64,000 bases of DNA from contig JAHCHY010000003.1 of NCBI GenBank assembly GCA_026129485.1, positions 1-64,000 on the forward strand. Direction: 5' to 3'. The position numbers were made by a program, and so were the translations under genes. Source of the stretch: Cyclobacteriaceae bacterium. Lineage in GTDB: Bacteria > Bacteroidota > Bacteroidia > Cytophagales > Cyclobacteriaceae. The notes under the pieces were generated by a model, which made no database searches, was not told the origin of the DNA, and saw nothing but the letters and a program-made list of their open reading frames with translations. Below are positions 8,749-18,307 of the stretch, piece by piece. How positions within the stretch are numbered: the first letter of the stretch is position 1; every line of letters begins with the position of its first letter.

Positions 8749-9705
8749 ATGGCAGCAGTTAAAAATAAAAAAGAAAAACAGCTAAAAAGCGATTACAGCC
8801 TGCTGCATCAGCTTTGCCAGGTACACGCACCTTCCGGTGAAGAAAGCCCGTTGCAACAGTTCCTGATTCAGCATGTACGCAAAGAAAGCAAGCATTGGAA
8901 AGCAAAGCCCGAACTGATTTTTGGAGAAGAATTCCAGGACTGCCTGATCTTAAAATTCGGCAAACCCCGCACAGCCATTTTTGCACACATGGATACCGTT
9001 GGCTTTACCGTCCGGTATTTTAACCAACTGCTTTCCATCGGCAGCCCGGATGCCGAAGCGGGAACCAGGCTGGTAGGGCAAGATGCGCACGGCCCCATCG
9101 AATGCGAGCTGGAGTTCGACAAAGAAAATCATGCGTTCTACAAATTCGGCAGAGCGATTGAACGCGGCACTTCGCTTACCTACAAGATCAGCTTCCGCGA
9201 AAGCAAAGATTATATCGAATCTCCTTATCTCGATAACCGGTTGGGCATTTACAGTGCGTTGAAAGTTGCCGAAACATTAAAAGACGGCTTGATCATTTTC
9301 AGTTGCTGGGAAGAGCATGGTGGCGGAGCCGTGGGTTACTTAGCCGATTACATTTACAGGAAATTTAAAGTACGCCAGGCGCTGATCTCTGATATTACGT
9401 GGGTAACCGAAGGCGTGCATCATGGCAAGGGTGTGGCTGTTTCGTTGCGCGATCGTAACCTGCCGCGCAAAAAGTTTGTCGATAAAATTGTAAAGCTGGC
9501 CGTTAAGCACAAGATCGATCATCAATTGGAAGTAGAGGGCATGGGATCGAGCGATGGCGGTGAATTGCAACGCAGCCCTGTCCCCTTCGATTGGTGCTTT
9601 GTAGGTGCGCCCGAACACGCGGCCCACACACCGCACGAAAAAGTACACAAGTACGACATCGCAACCATGATTGCCTTGTACAAAGTATTGATGAACGAAC
9701 TCTAA
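8749..9705 (+). CDS. M42-type zinc aminopeptidase
   Basis: A cytoplasmic di-zinc exopeptidase of 318 residues. Metal and catalytic motifs are in order: AHMDTVGF, the LDNRLG aspartate, CWEEHGG (general base and zinc glutamates), SDITW aspartate, and a C-terminal HTPHE histidine. The order and the GSSDGG turn fit M42 (glutamyl aminopeptidase/TET-like) better than M20. The ATG at 8749 is used because the 15 preceding codons from 8704 do not look conserved. TATTTTTG at 8699-8706 is a possible -7 element. Its stop overlaps the start of the MATE gene. Confidence 0.85.
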   Translation: MAAVKNKKEKQLKSDYSLLHQLCQVHAPSGEESPLQQFLIQHVRKESKHWKAKPELIFGEEFQDCLILKFGKPRTAIFAHMDTVGFTVRYFNQLLSIGSPDAEAGTRLVGQDAHGPIECELEFDKENHAFYKFGRAIERGTSLTYKISFRESKDYIESPYLDNRLGIYSALKVAETLKDGLIIFSCWEEHGGGAVGYLADYIYRKFKVRQALISDITWVTEGVHHGKGVAVSLRDRNLPRKKFVDKIVKLAVKHKIDHQLEVEGMGSSDGGELQRSPVPFDWCFVGAPEHAAHTPHEKVHKYDIATMIALYKVLMNEL

Positions 9706-11033
9706 TGCATCAGCACGTTAAGCCCAATTTTTTATTAGCCTACCCGGTCATGCTAAGCATGCTGGGCCAGGTAATGACGGGCGTAGCCGATAGTGTAATG
9801 GTAGGCTGGACAGGCGCTGTTCCCCTGGCGGCATCTTCATTTGCCAATGTATTTTACAACATACCCATGTTTTTTGGAGTGGGGGTTTCGTATGCCATTA
9901 CACCGCTGGTGGCCCAAGCCGAAGGCGCAAAAGATTTTTCAAAGATTATTGCCGTACTCAAAAATGGTTCGCTCATTAACCTGGTTACCGGGTTTGCACT
10001 GGTGGCGCTCATCTTCTGTATTGAGCCCTTTATGCAATACATGGGACAGCCCGAAGAAGTGGTTACGCGGGCCATCCCCTACCTCAGCATTATAGCCGTG
10101 TCCATCGTTCCCACCATGATCTTTCAGACTTATCGTCAGCTTGCAGAAGGGTTGCAAAGAACACGAGTGGCCATGATTATTGTGGTTGGAAGTAACCTGT
10201 TAAACATCGTCCTCAATTATTTACTCATCTTTGGCAAACATGGTTTCCCTGAGCTTGGATTGAATGGCGCAGGCTGGGCTACCCTGGTCGCGCGCGTTGC
10301 CATGGCTGTCAGTATGATGGCGTATGTTTATTTCGGCAAACGCTTTCAACCTTACCGCAAAGGGTTTGCCTGGGGCAACTATTCGCGATCGCTTATATTA
10401 AAAATGCTGCACATCGGGGTTCCTGCAGGGTCGCAGTTTATTTTTGAAGCGGGCGCCTTTGGTTTCTCTGCTATTATGATGGGCTGGTTAGGCACTACGG
10501 CTTTGGCCGCGCATCAGATTGCTATTAACCTGGCTACTATCAGCTATATGACCACCTCCGGCTTAGGCGCGGCTGCCACCATTCGTGTAGGTAATTTTTT
10601 TGGCCGGCATGATCAGAAAAACCTGAGAGGCTCCGCCTTTGCCATGATCTGGATGTCGGTTGCTTTCATGACCGGCTGGGCATTGCTTTTCATCTTCGGC
10701 AGATACTGGTTACCGGGGCTTTACATTGATGACTATGCCGTAATTGAGCTCACGGCTTCATTGCTGATCATTGCGGCATTCTTTCAGCTATCCGATGGCA
10801 TACAGGTGGTAACGGCTGGCGCTTTGCGCGGATTACAGGATGTAAAGATACCTTCGTTGCTGATTTTTGTTGCTTACTGGATTATTGCGCTGCCGCTCGG
10901 TTATGTATTGGCTTTCAAGTTTCAAACTGGCGCGTACGGAATATGGATCGGCTTGCTGATCGGGCTAACCGTAACCGCTACAGCTATGGTAACCCGGTTT
11001 CATTGGTTATCGCGAGCTGTGCTGAAAGATTAA
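9705..11033 (+). CDS. MATE-family efflux transporter
   Basis: A 442-residue inner-membrane antiporter with about 12 hydrophobic segments, exporting drugs or metabolites in exchange for Na+ or H+. The N-terminal MLSMLGQVMTGVADSVMVGW and the mid-protein repeat GVPAGSQFIFEAGAF mark the two MATE halves. The ATG at 9705 shares one base with the preceding stop (TAATG), implying translational coupling to the peptidase gene. The close link suggests co-transcription rather than a known shared function. Confidence 0.92.
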   Translation: MHQHVKPNFLLAYPVMLSMLGQVMTGVADSVMVGWTGAVPLAASSFANVFYNIPMFFGVGVSYAITPLVAQAEGAKDFSKIIAVLKNGSLINLVTGFALVALIFCIEPFMQYMGQPEEVVTRAIPYLSIIAVSIVPTMIFQTYRQLAEGLQRTRVAMIIVVGSNLLNIVLNYLLIFGKHGFPELGLNGAGWATLVARVAMAVSMMAYVYFGKRFQPYRKGFAWGNYSRSLILKMLHIGVPAGSQFIFEAGAFGFSAIMMGWLGTTALAAHQIAINLATISYMTTSGLGAAATIRVGNFFGRHDQKNLRGSAFAMIWMSVAFMTGWALLFIFGRYWLPGLYIDDYAVIELTASLLIIAAFFQLSDGIQVVTAGALRGLQDVKIPSLLIFVAYWIIALPLGYVLAFKFQTGAYGIWIGLLIGLTVTATAMVTRFHWLSRAVLKD

Positions 11034-11104
11034 CCGCAAGGCACTGGGCAAAGACTTTTACCGGGAGCATAAAAATCTTAACTTTCTCCATCAACGCCTT
11101 GCCT

Positions 11105-11656
11105 ATGGAATCAGCCCGCCCGGTACGATACTCACAAACCACCATTACCGAATTGATGATTCCCAGCTATGCCAACTTTGGCGGCAAAATTCATGGCGGC
11201 ACTTTGCTTTCGCTGATGGATAAAGTAGCCTACGCAACAGCCAGCAAACATGCCGGCACGTATTGCGTAACCGTTACGGTTGATAAGGTTGAGTTTCTGC
11301 AACCGGTAGAAGTAGGTGAGCTGGTTTCCATGCATGCTTCCGTAAATTATGTAGGCCGCACCTCGCTTGTGGTAGGCATTCGCGTGGAATCTCAAAATGT
11401 AAAAACGGGTGAGATAAAGCACACCAACTCATCTTTTTTTACGATGGTAGCCAAAGGCGATGATGATAAGCCTGCCGTTGTGCCTGAGCTGATCCTCGAA
11501 ACCAAAGAAGATGTAAAGCGGTTTATTGAAGCTCTGCGCATGAAGGAAATCAAAAATGCCGTGCGCGGGCAGATGGACGATGCTGTATCACATATTGAGG
11601 TAGAGCGGGCCGGGGAAATTCTGAAAGGCCAACGGTGTAAAACTCAGCTTGCATAA
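11105..11656 (+). CDS. Acyl-CoA thioesterase, hot-dog fold
   Basis: A 183-residue cytoplasmic acyl-CoA hydrolase of the BACH/YciA type. NFGGKIHGGTLLSLMD near residue 20 is the family's substrate-binding helix with catalytic Asp, and NYVGRTSLVVGIRVES near 80 is the typical second strand pair. A C-terminal extension of about 50 residues is predicted helical. The ATG at 11105 replaces a longer frame that would overlap the MATE gene. Confidence 0.88.
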   Translation: MESARPVRYSQTTITELMIPSYANFGGKIHGGTLLSLMDKVAYATASKHAGTYCVTVTVDKVEFLQPVEVGELVSMHASVNYVGRTSLVVGIRVESQNVKTGEIKHTNSSFFTMVAKGDDDKPAVVPELILETKEDVKRFIEALRMKEIKNAVRGQMDDAVSHIEVERAGEILKGQRCKTQLA

Positions 11657-11693
11657 TCATTAATCTAAATTGTTATAAAAAATTTTCCCGCAC

Positions 11694-13019
11694 ATGAAAT
11701 CAATTCTGTTTGCTGCATTCCTGGCGTTCGTTTCTTCTCTATCATTCAGCCAACCGGTAATTTTATCGCAACGCGACCAGGCCCGTGTAATTGATGAGCT
11801 GCTGGAAGATCGCTTACGAAACACGCTGCCCGCGCTCATGCGCAGGGAAGGATTTGATATGTGGGTCATTATCTCGCGCGAGTATAATGAAGACCCGGTA
11901 ATCCGCACCCTGTTACCGGCCACCTGGCACGCTGCCCGCAGAACCACTATGCTTGTCGTGTACGATAACGGAAAAGAAACAGAGTACCTGGCAGTGGCCC
12001 GTTATGATGTTGGAAAAATTTTTAAACGCGCATGGGATCCGGATGCCAACCCCGACCAGTGGGCGCAGCTCGGAAAAATTATTGCCGAACGTAACCCTAA
12101 AAAAATCGGGGTGAACAAAGCCCCGCATTATGGCCATGCCGATGGGCTTACCTCCAACGATCATGATAACCTGCTGAAAGCGCTTCCTAAAAGCCTGCAA
12201 GGCAAAGTTGCATCTGCCGAAAAGCTGGCCGTTAGCTGGCTGGAAACCCGCACCGAAAAAGAGATGGTGCTCTACCAGCAAATTTGCCGTATAGCACACG
12301 ATATTATCCTCGAAGGTTTTTCCGATAAAGTCATTCAGCCGGGTGTAACCACTACCGAAGATGTGGTGTGGTGGTATCGTGAGCGCATCAAGGAATTGAA
12401 ATTAGATACGTGGTTTCATACTTCGGTTTCCATACAGCGCAACGAGCCGGAAGCCATCATGTCCAAGCGACCACAGCCTTTGGTTATTCTTCCGGGCGAT
12501 TTGCTGCATGTGGATTTTGGAATTACTTATTTAAGATTAAATACCGACACGCAACAACATGCCTACATACTGAAAGCAGGAGAAACCGAAGCGCCCAAAT
12601 ACCTGCGCGATGCTTTTGCCAAAGGCAACCGCCTGCAGGATATACTTACCGGTAATTTTAAAGAAGGTCGTACGGGCAACGATATTCTGAAAGCCACGCG
12701 CGAGCAGGCTATTGCCGAAGGGATCACACCTTCTATCTATACGCACCCCATCGGGTTTCATGGTCATGCAGCCGGAACCACTATCGGTATGTGGGATATG
12801 CAGGGCGGTGTTCCGTTTACAGGAGATTATCCCATGCATTATAAAACTGCTTATTCGATAGAGCTGAACTGTACCGTAAACATCCCCGAATGGAAAAAAG
12901 ACATCCGCATTCAGTTAGAAGAAGACGGGTATTTTGACGAGACCGGCTTCCGCTATATTGATGGCCGGCAAAAAGAATTGATTATCATCCCCAAAGCCTC
13001 GTCTGTCAACCGGCAATAA
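11694..13019 (+). CDS. Exported M24-family (Xaa-Pro-type) metallopeptidase
   Basis: A 441-residue pita-bread-fold peptidase with a Sec signal peptide (cut near SFSQ, residue 19). The five metal ligands of M24 are recognisable: HVDFG aspartate, the following NTD aspartate, HPIGFHGH histidine, ELNC glutamate and QLEED glutamate. The N-terminal creatinase-like domain spans about 20-190. It likely trims proline-containing peptides in the periplasm. A strong hairpin lies just downstream. Confidence 0.88.
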   Translation: MKSILFAAFLAFVSSLSFSQPVILSQRDQARVIDELLEDRLRNTLPALMRREGFDMWVIISREYNEDPVIRTLLPATWHAARRTTMLVVYDNGKETEYLAVARYDVGKIFKRAWDPDANPDQWAQLGKIIAERNPKKIGVNKAPHYGHADGLTSNDHDNLLKALPKSLQGKVASAEKLAVSWLETRTEKEMVLYQQICRIAHDIILEGFSDKVIQPGVTTTEDVVWWYRERIKELKLDTWFHTSVSIQRNEPEAIMSKRPQPLVILPGDLLHVDFGITYLRLNTDTQQHAYILKAGETEAPKYLRDAFAKGNRLQDILTGNFKEGRTGNDILKATREQAIAEGITPSIYTHPIGFHGHAAGTTIGMWDMQGGVPFTGDYPMHYKTAYSIELNCTVNIPEWKKDIRIQLEEDGYFDETGFRYIDGRQKELIIIPKASSVNRQ

Positions 13020-13037
13020 CAGGTTTTAGTTATCTTT

Positions 13038-13080
13038 ACACACTTTGTTGTTACCTACAGTCAGGTGCAACAAAGTGTGT
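13038..13080 (+). promoter_or_regulatory. Long perfect hairpin directly before plsC
   Basis: ACACACTTTGTTG (13038-13050) and CAACAAAGTGTGT (13068-13080) pair perfectly over 13 bp. Inside the 17-base loop ACCT (13053-13056) pairs with AGGT (13063-13066). The right arm ends 3 bases before the ATG at 13084, so the structure would cover the ribosome-binding region. Only two T residues follow, so it is a weak terminator candidate for the M24 gene. It may instead be a leader element. Confidence 0.55.
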
Positions 13081-13083
13081 TTC

Positions 13084-13818
13084 ATGATGAAGTTAATCCG
13101 GACTATCCATACTGCTTACGGGTTTATTGTATTTTCAATCCTGTTCCTGATCTTCTTTTTCCTGTTCCTTTTTCCTATTGCTTTCCCCAGCCAATTTAAA
13201 TGGGTAGGCATTTTTAACCGGTGGTGGGCCAGGGTGCTTTTCCCGCTGTGTCTTTTACCCTACAAAGTGGAATGCCGGGCATCGCTCAGCAGGAAAAGTC
13301 AATACATCTTTTGCCCCAATCATTTCTCATACCTCGATATCCCGGTCATGGGCCTCAACCCGGTTAACACTGTTTTCGTAGGCAAGAACGACATGGAGCA
13401 TATTCCGCTGTTCGGTTTCATGTACCGCAAGCTGCACATTACGGTTAATCGCTCCAGCCTGAAGAGCAGGATGAACACAATTATCCGGTCTATGCAAGCC
13501 ATAGATGAAGGCAAGAGCCTGGTTATTTTTCCGGAAGGAGGCGTTCTGACGGAGAACCCTCCACAAATGATTCAGTTCAAAGACGGTGCCTTTCGTATTT
13601 CCATCGAAAAACAAATTCCCATTGTGCCGGTAACCATTCCTTTTAATTGGATAATTTTGTCCGATCGTACCCCGTTAAGGTTGCATGCCGGACGTGTATA
13701 CGTGATATTCCATGCTCCTGTAAGCCCGGCAGGCTATACGCTTGACACCATCGAAGAGTACAAGAAAGAAGTTTATATGGTAATTGACACTGAGCTGAAA
13801 CGCTATGCAACTCGATAA
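13084..13818 (+). CDS. plsC: 1-acyl-sn-glycerol-3-phosphate acyltransferase
   Basis: Adds the second acyl chain to lysophosphatidic acid in phospholipid synthesis at the inner membrane. The 244-residue protein has an N-terminal membrane helix pair (residues 10-38), the catalytic HX4D motif (NHFSYLD) and the substrate-binding FPEGG. ATG codons at 13084 and 13087 are both possible. The last 14 bases overlap gatC. Confidence 0.88.
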   Translation: MMKLIRTIHTAYGFIVFSILFLIFFFLFLFPIAFPSQFKWVGIFNRWWARVLFPLCLLPYKVECRASLSRKSQYIFCPNHFSYLDIPVMGLNPVNTVFVGKNDMEHIPLFGFMYRKLHITVNRSSLKSRMNTIIRSMQAIDEGKSLVIFPEGGVLTENPPQMIQFKDGAFRISIEKQIPIVPVTIPFNWIILSDRTPLRLHAGRVYVIFHAPVSPAGYTLDTIEEYKKEVYMVIDTELKRYATR

Positions 13819-14092
13819 GGAAACACTACATAAAATTGCACACCTGGCCCGGCTGGAGCTTAACGAGAATGATGCTGAAACCATGCTGAAAGACATGTCA
13901 AACATCTTGTCGTTTGTAGAAAAGCTGGATGAGGTAAATACCGATGGCGTTGAACCGTTAACCACCATGAGCCATGAGCTGAATGCCTTACGGGAAGACA
14001 AAACCCATACGCATTTAAACCGGGCCGCTGCGCTGGAAAACGCACCACAAAAAGATGACGCTTACTTCCGCGTACCGAAAGTGCTGGAGTAA
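13805..14092 (+). CDS. gatC: Asp/Glu-tRNA amidotransferase subunit C
   Basis: The small (95-residue) helical subunit that clamps GatA to GatB in the enzyme that amidates Glu-tRNA(Gln) or Asp-tRNA(Asn). The opening KIAHLARLEL and the central LSFVEKLDEVNTDGVEPL are typical of GatC. It overlaps plsC by 14 bases, so the two are probably co-translated. gatA and gatB are not in the window. Confidence 0.93.
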   Translation: MQLDKETLHKIAHLARLELNENDAETMLKDMSNILSFVEKLDEVNTDGVEPLTTMSHELNALREDKTHTHLNRAAALENAPQKDDAYFRVPKVLE

Positions 14093-14112
14093 CCTTACTG
14101 AATAATATCCTC

Positions 14113-17109
14113 ATGCATACACTCGCATTCTGGAAACGTTGGCCAAAGGCTGAGCAGGTTTTTTTAATCGTACCGGGCGTTATTTTTCTGATCGCTATTG
14201 CGAGTTCCTGGTATAGCTACACGCAAAACCCTGCACCGGCCATTACATGGAAGCACTATGAAGAAATTCAAACGGAAGAAGTAACCCTTCGAACATTTCC
14301 GGTGGGACTGTTTGATATGCCCGTTAAAGCCGACAATTTTTTTGTCTTCGAAACGCAGTCGGGCAGCGAGTTGAATGTGGCTACCACGTGGGCATACGTG
14401 AACCTTGCGCTGTTTATGTTCAGCGCCTGTATATTACTTGCCATCATTACCACACTAAAACGGTTCTGGTTTTTAGCGGGCATGACAATCTTTTCCTTGT
14501 TCTGCGTTTCGCTTAACCTGGAAACAACCCGGATGCTGGAGCACACTAACAGGTACCCGACATTTGTTATTCTTTTCGCCCTGATAGCGCTATGCTATTA
14601 CTTCCATGCCTTTGGCGCACACATCTCTTTCTTTAAGCGATTGATTTCCATACTGGTTGTATTTGCTTTGGCGGGCACCGGTATTGCTTTCCTGGCGCAG
14701 GCGCCCGTTCCGTTTTTACACCTGTCGGCCAATACCTACACGGCCGGTGTAGCGCTCACCATTGTGTTCATATTAATGATCGGCCATGAAATACCCGCTT
14801 TGTTCGTTAACCTGATTACACGCGGCAATCGTCAATCCAAAAGCCTGCAACACTTTTCCGTCATCTCTGCATTTTATGTGTTGAACCTGCTGCTGGCCTA
14901 TGCAAAGGAGATCGGGTACCTCACCTGGAACATCTGGACAATCAATGGTTACCTGCTGTTAACCGCATCGGCTATACTTGGTATCTGGGGGTTTATTCAA
15001 CGCAGTCATCAATACGAAAATATTCTTGGCTCTGAAGCACTTGCCGCATACCTGGTGCTTGCGTTGGGCATAATCGCCTTTTCAACTCTTACTACCTTAA
15101 TGGTATCGGCCAACGACAATGCTGTGGATGTGCTGCATGATATCATTTTATACAGTCACCTGGGCTTCGGCATCATATTCCTGTTTTATGTAATTGCCAA
15201 CTTCGGCCCCATGCTCATGCAAAACCTGCAGGTGTATAAAGTGCTTTACAAACCCAACATTATGCACTTTGTTACTTTCCGGATTATGGGCTTCATAACC
15301 TGTATTGCTTTTATGTTTTTCGATACCAGCTATGGAACTCTTGTTGACCAGTTGTATTCTTCCTATTACAATGCGCAAGGCGATGTGTATTACCATACCG
15401 GGATTGACCAGGCAGCGGAGAGCTACTACAATAAATCCGTTCTTTATCGCAATCAGAATCACCATGCCCATTATGCTTTGGCTTCCATACAGCAAAACCG
15501 GCTGGAGCTACGGGCCCGAAAAGCTGAACTGGCCTCCATTTGCTTTTCAAGTCCTTCGGAATATGCCTATGTAAACCTGAGCGATGCTTTCCACGAAACA
15601 GGCGAACCTTATGAAGCGCTTTTTCTATTGAATCAGGCAAAGAAAAAATTCCCGGAAAGCGGTGTTATCAATAACGCTTTAGGTATTGCCTTCTCCCGGT
15701 TAAAGGTTGCAGACTCTGCCCTGCTTTCGTTTCAGGCAGCCCGCAAGGACAAGGCATTCAAATCTGCTGCCGAAACCAACCTGCTTGCCGCAAGCGCAAA
15801 GTTCAAGGTAAGCTATCCGGCAGATTCATTGCTGCAATTGGTTGGAGCAACTAAAGAAGGCGCAATGGCTAATGCGCTTGCGCTGGCCAATACGCAGAAC
15901 ATTCCCATCAACAAAGAATTTGTTGCCGGTAACGATACCACCTGGACGCCTACACGTGTTACTTACCTGTGCAATTACCTGGTTAACCAGGCTTCATCTG
16001 CCGACACTGCATTAATCAGGAACATCATTGAAGTTGCCCGTAAGCCGGTTAATGAATATTACACCGAAGCGGTTATCGTGGCCGCGGCACAGGCGCTTTA
16101 TGCGCAGGGAAAAGTAAAAGCTGCTTTTGATCTAACGCGCGAGATGGCTTTTGGCTCCGGTCGCGGCCGCTATTATGCTTTGCTGGGCTACTGGGCGCTT
16201 GAACAAAATAATCCCGTCATTGCCGCCAGCTATTTCGAGATAGCGAAAGAAAAAAGGATTCCACGTGCCATGCTCTACCAGGCGCTTGCACTTACTGAAG
16301 CAGACAGTGTTTTGCCGGCCAAACCTCTTTGGGATAGTCTTACCCGGGTATCCGATAAACCCGACAGTACTTTTGCCCGCACCATGATCAAGGTATTGAA
16401 CGCCAGCATCAGCTCAGTAACATCATTGAGCAACACAGAGAAATATTGGTTTTGCCGTTACCGCCTTACCGTAACCGATAGTATTCAATTGTATTCTGTT
16501 ATTAAATCTATTACTGACAGTGATCTGCAAAGCAAAGCATGGCTTGATGCTGCAAAAAAATGGTACCAGGCGGATGAGCTTGAAGTAGCAGCCACCTGTC
16601 TCAACAAAATCAATACCCCGCCTGCTGATGCGTACACTAATAATGAGCTGCTTATTTACAAATTATTATTGCTGGCGCAACTGGATAGCGATACGTTCCG
16701 GCAACAAAAGCTGGTGTTTGACCCGCACGTGGTAAATACTTTTCCGAACGAGGTTATTTTGTTAAAAACATGGCAGGCTGAATTAAACGGTCATGCAGAG
16801 CAGATTAGAAGCAACTACGGACACCTGGGCCACGCAAGCATTCATTTTGAAGACGGGCTGGTAGCCGCAGCTCAATTCTTTGCTTCCGATACTACCGACA
16901 GGCTAAAGCCTTACAGCATACTGGTTAGCGGCTTAATTGCCAGGCCCAATTCCATTAAGCTCTTAAAAGCACATACGCTTTATACAGCACAAATCGGGTT
17001 TGATGATGAAGCTACACAAAGCCTGGAAAAACTCAGAGGGCTTTTATCGCCTCGCGCTTTTAACCGGTTTGTATCAGAAAACTCTGACATTTTTACTATT
17101 CAGGATTAA
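14113..17109 (+). CDS. Large polytopic membrane protein with TPR-like C-terminal half
   Basis: 998 residues, no family recognised. The first about 420 residues hold roughly ten or more hydrophobic segments. The remainder is soluble and helical, with tetratricopeptide-like units beginning near residue 425 (GDVYYHTGIDQAAESYYNKSV) and repeated helical pairs to the end. The layout suggests an inner-membrane scaffold with a large soluble repeat domain. It begins 20 bases after gatC, so it may be co-transcribed with plsC-gatC. Proteins of this layout are annotated as hypothetical in related bacteria as far as I recall. Confidence 0.75.
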   Translation: MHTLAFWKRWPKAEQVFLIVPGVIFLIAIASSWYSYTQNPAPAITWKHYEEIQTEEVTLRTFPVGLFDMPVKADNFFVFETQSGSELNVATTWAYVNLALFMFSACILLAIITTLKRFWFLAGMTIFSLFCVSLNLETTRMLEHTNRYPTFVILFALIALCYYFHAFGAHISFFKRLISILVVFALAGTGIAFLAQAPVPFLHLSANTYTAGVALTIVFILMIGHEIPALFVNLITRGNRQSKSLQHFSVISAFYVLNLLLAYAKEIGYLTWNIWTINGYLLLTASAILGIWGFIQRSHQYENILGSEALAAYLVLALGIIAFSTLTTLMVSANDNAVDVLHDIILYSHLGFGIIFLFYVIANFGPMLMQNLQVYKVLYKPNIMHFVTFRIMGFITCIAFMFFDTSYGTLVDQLYSSYYNAQGDVYYHTGIDQAAESYYNKSVLYRNQNHHAHYALASIQQNRLELRARKAELASICFSSPSEYAYVNLSDAFHETGEPYEALFLLNQAKKKFPESGVINNALGIAFSRLKVADSALLSFQAARKDKAFKSAAETNLLAASAKFKVSYPADSLLQLVGATKEGAMANALALANTQNIPINKEFVAGNDTTWTPTRVTYLCNYLVNQASSADTALIRNIIEVARKPVNEYYTEAVIVAAAQALYAQGKVKAAFDLTREMAFGSGRGRYYALLGYWALEQNNPVIAASYFEIAKEKRIPRAMLYQALALTEADSVLPAKPLWDSLTRVSDKPDSTFARTMIKVLNASISSVTSLSNTEKYWFCRYRLTVTDSIQLYSVIKSITDSDLQSKAWLDAAKKWYQADELEVAATCLNKINTPPADAYTNNELLIYKLLLLAQLDSDTFRQQKLVFDPHVVNTFPNEVILLKTWQAELNGHAEQIRSNYGHLGHASIHFEDGLVAAAQFFASDTTDRLKPYSILVSGLIARPNSIKLLKAHTLYTAQIGFDDEATQSLEKLRGLLSPRAFNRFVSENSDIFTIQD

Positions 17110-17132
17110 TTCGATTACCGACATCATTTTCT

Positions 17133-17140
17133 TACTTTTG
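17133..17140 (+). promoter_or_regulatory. Promoter of gcvT
   Basis: TACTTTTG matches TAnnTTTG. TTC at 17110-17112, one change from the TTG -33 core, precedes it by 20 bases. The start codon follows 20 bases downstream. It is among the better-spaced promoters in the window. Confidence 0.5.
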
Positions 17141-17160
17141 CTCACCTTTAAATTACTTCC

Positions 17161-18243
17161 ATGGAAAAGAACATTCCTTTAAATGATCTGCATATAAAAT
17201 CAGGCGGTAAGATGGTGCCCTTTGCCGGCTTTAACATGCCGGTGCGGTATTCGTCTGATATTGAAGAGCACATGACGGTACGCAATGGCGTGGGCGTGTT
17301 TGATGTATCGCACATGGGCGAGTTTAAGGTGGAAGGCCCGAATGCGCTTGATCTGATTCAACGCATTACCAGCAACGATGCGTCTAAATTAGTTGATGGC
17401 CAGGCGCAGTACACCTGCCTGCCTAACGATACCGGTGGTATTGTGGACGACCTGATCGTGTATCGCATTAAAGAGAACGACTATTTTATTGTAGTGAATG
17501 CCGGCAACATTGAAAAAGACTGGAACTGGTTCGTAAAGCACAACACCAACGGGGCCGTGCTTAAAAATCTTTCGGATGAATATTGCCTGTTTGCCGTACA
17601 GGGCCCCAAAGCTGTTTCCGTATTGCAGAAGCTAACGGCAACAGATTTAAGCGCCATTAAATACTATCACTTTACCATTGGCGAATTTGCCGGAGTGGCC
17701 GATGTGATCATGAGCAACACGGGCTACACCGGTGCCGGTGGCTTCGAGATTTATGTAAAGAATGCCGATGCCGAAAAAGTATGGCATGCCATTTTTGAAG
17801 CCGGTAAAGATGCAGGCATAAAACCCATTGGTTTGGGCGCCCGCGATACCTTACGCCTGGAAATGGGCTTCTGCCTTTACGGAAACGATATTGATGATAC
17901 TACTTCTCCGCTTGAAGCGGGGTTGGGCTGGATAACCAAGTTCACCAAAGAGTTTACCAACAGCGCCAACCTGAAAAAACAAAAAGAGGAAGGTGTAAAG
18001 AAAAAATTAGTAGGCTTTAAGATGATCGATCGCGGCATTCCGCGCCACGATTACCCGTTAAAAGATGCTGCCGGGAATGTAATAGGTAAAGTTACTTCGG
18101 GCACACAATCGCCTTTACTCAACATTGGCATTGGTTTGGGCTATGTAGCTGCTGAATTTGCTGCCGTGGGTTCTGAAATTTTTGTTGATGTGCGCGGGCG
18201 CAGCCTTAAAGCGATCGTATCCAAACTTCCGCTTATTAATTAG
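17161..18243 (+). CDS. gcvT: Aminomethyltransferase, glycine cleavage T-protein
   Basis: Transfers the methylene unit from aminomethyl-lipoyl-GcvH to tetrahydrofolate, releasing ammonia. The 360-residue length is standard. Motifs include [11 protein letters not shown] near 40, the IVDDLIVYR segment near 98 (folate-site aspartate) and [12 protein letters not shown] near 186. It works with gcvP at 1230, but the genes are not in one operon. It has its own promoter. Confidence 0.96.
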   Translation: MEKNIPLNDLHIKSGGKMVPFAGFNMPVRYSSDIEEHMTVRNGVGVFDVSHMGEFKVEGPNALDLIQRITSNDASKLVDGQAQYTCLPNDTGGIVDDLIVYRIKENDYFIVVNAGNIEKDWNWFVKHNTNGAVLKNLSDEYCLFAVQGPKAVSVLQKLTATDLSAIKYYHFTIGEFAGVADVIMSNTGYTGAGGFEIYVKNADAEKVWHAIFEAGKDAGIKPIGLGARDTLRLEMGFCLYGNDIDDTTSPLEAGLGWITKFTKEFTNSANLKKQKEEGVKKKLVGFKMIDRGIPRHDYPLKDAAGNVIGKVTSGTQSPLLNIGIGLGYVAAEFAAVGSEIFVDVRGRSLKAIVSKLPLIN

Positions 18244-18307
18244 CTAATTTGATGATTTGATGATGACCGGAAGTCATTTTCAAATCATCTCATCTTCAAA
18301 TCAGGTA

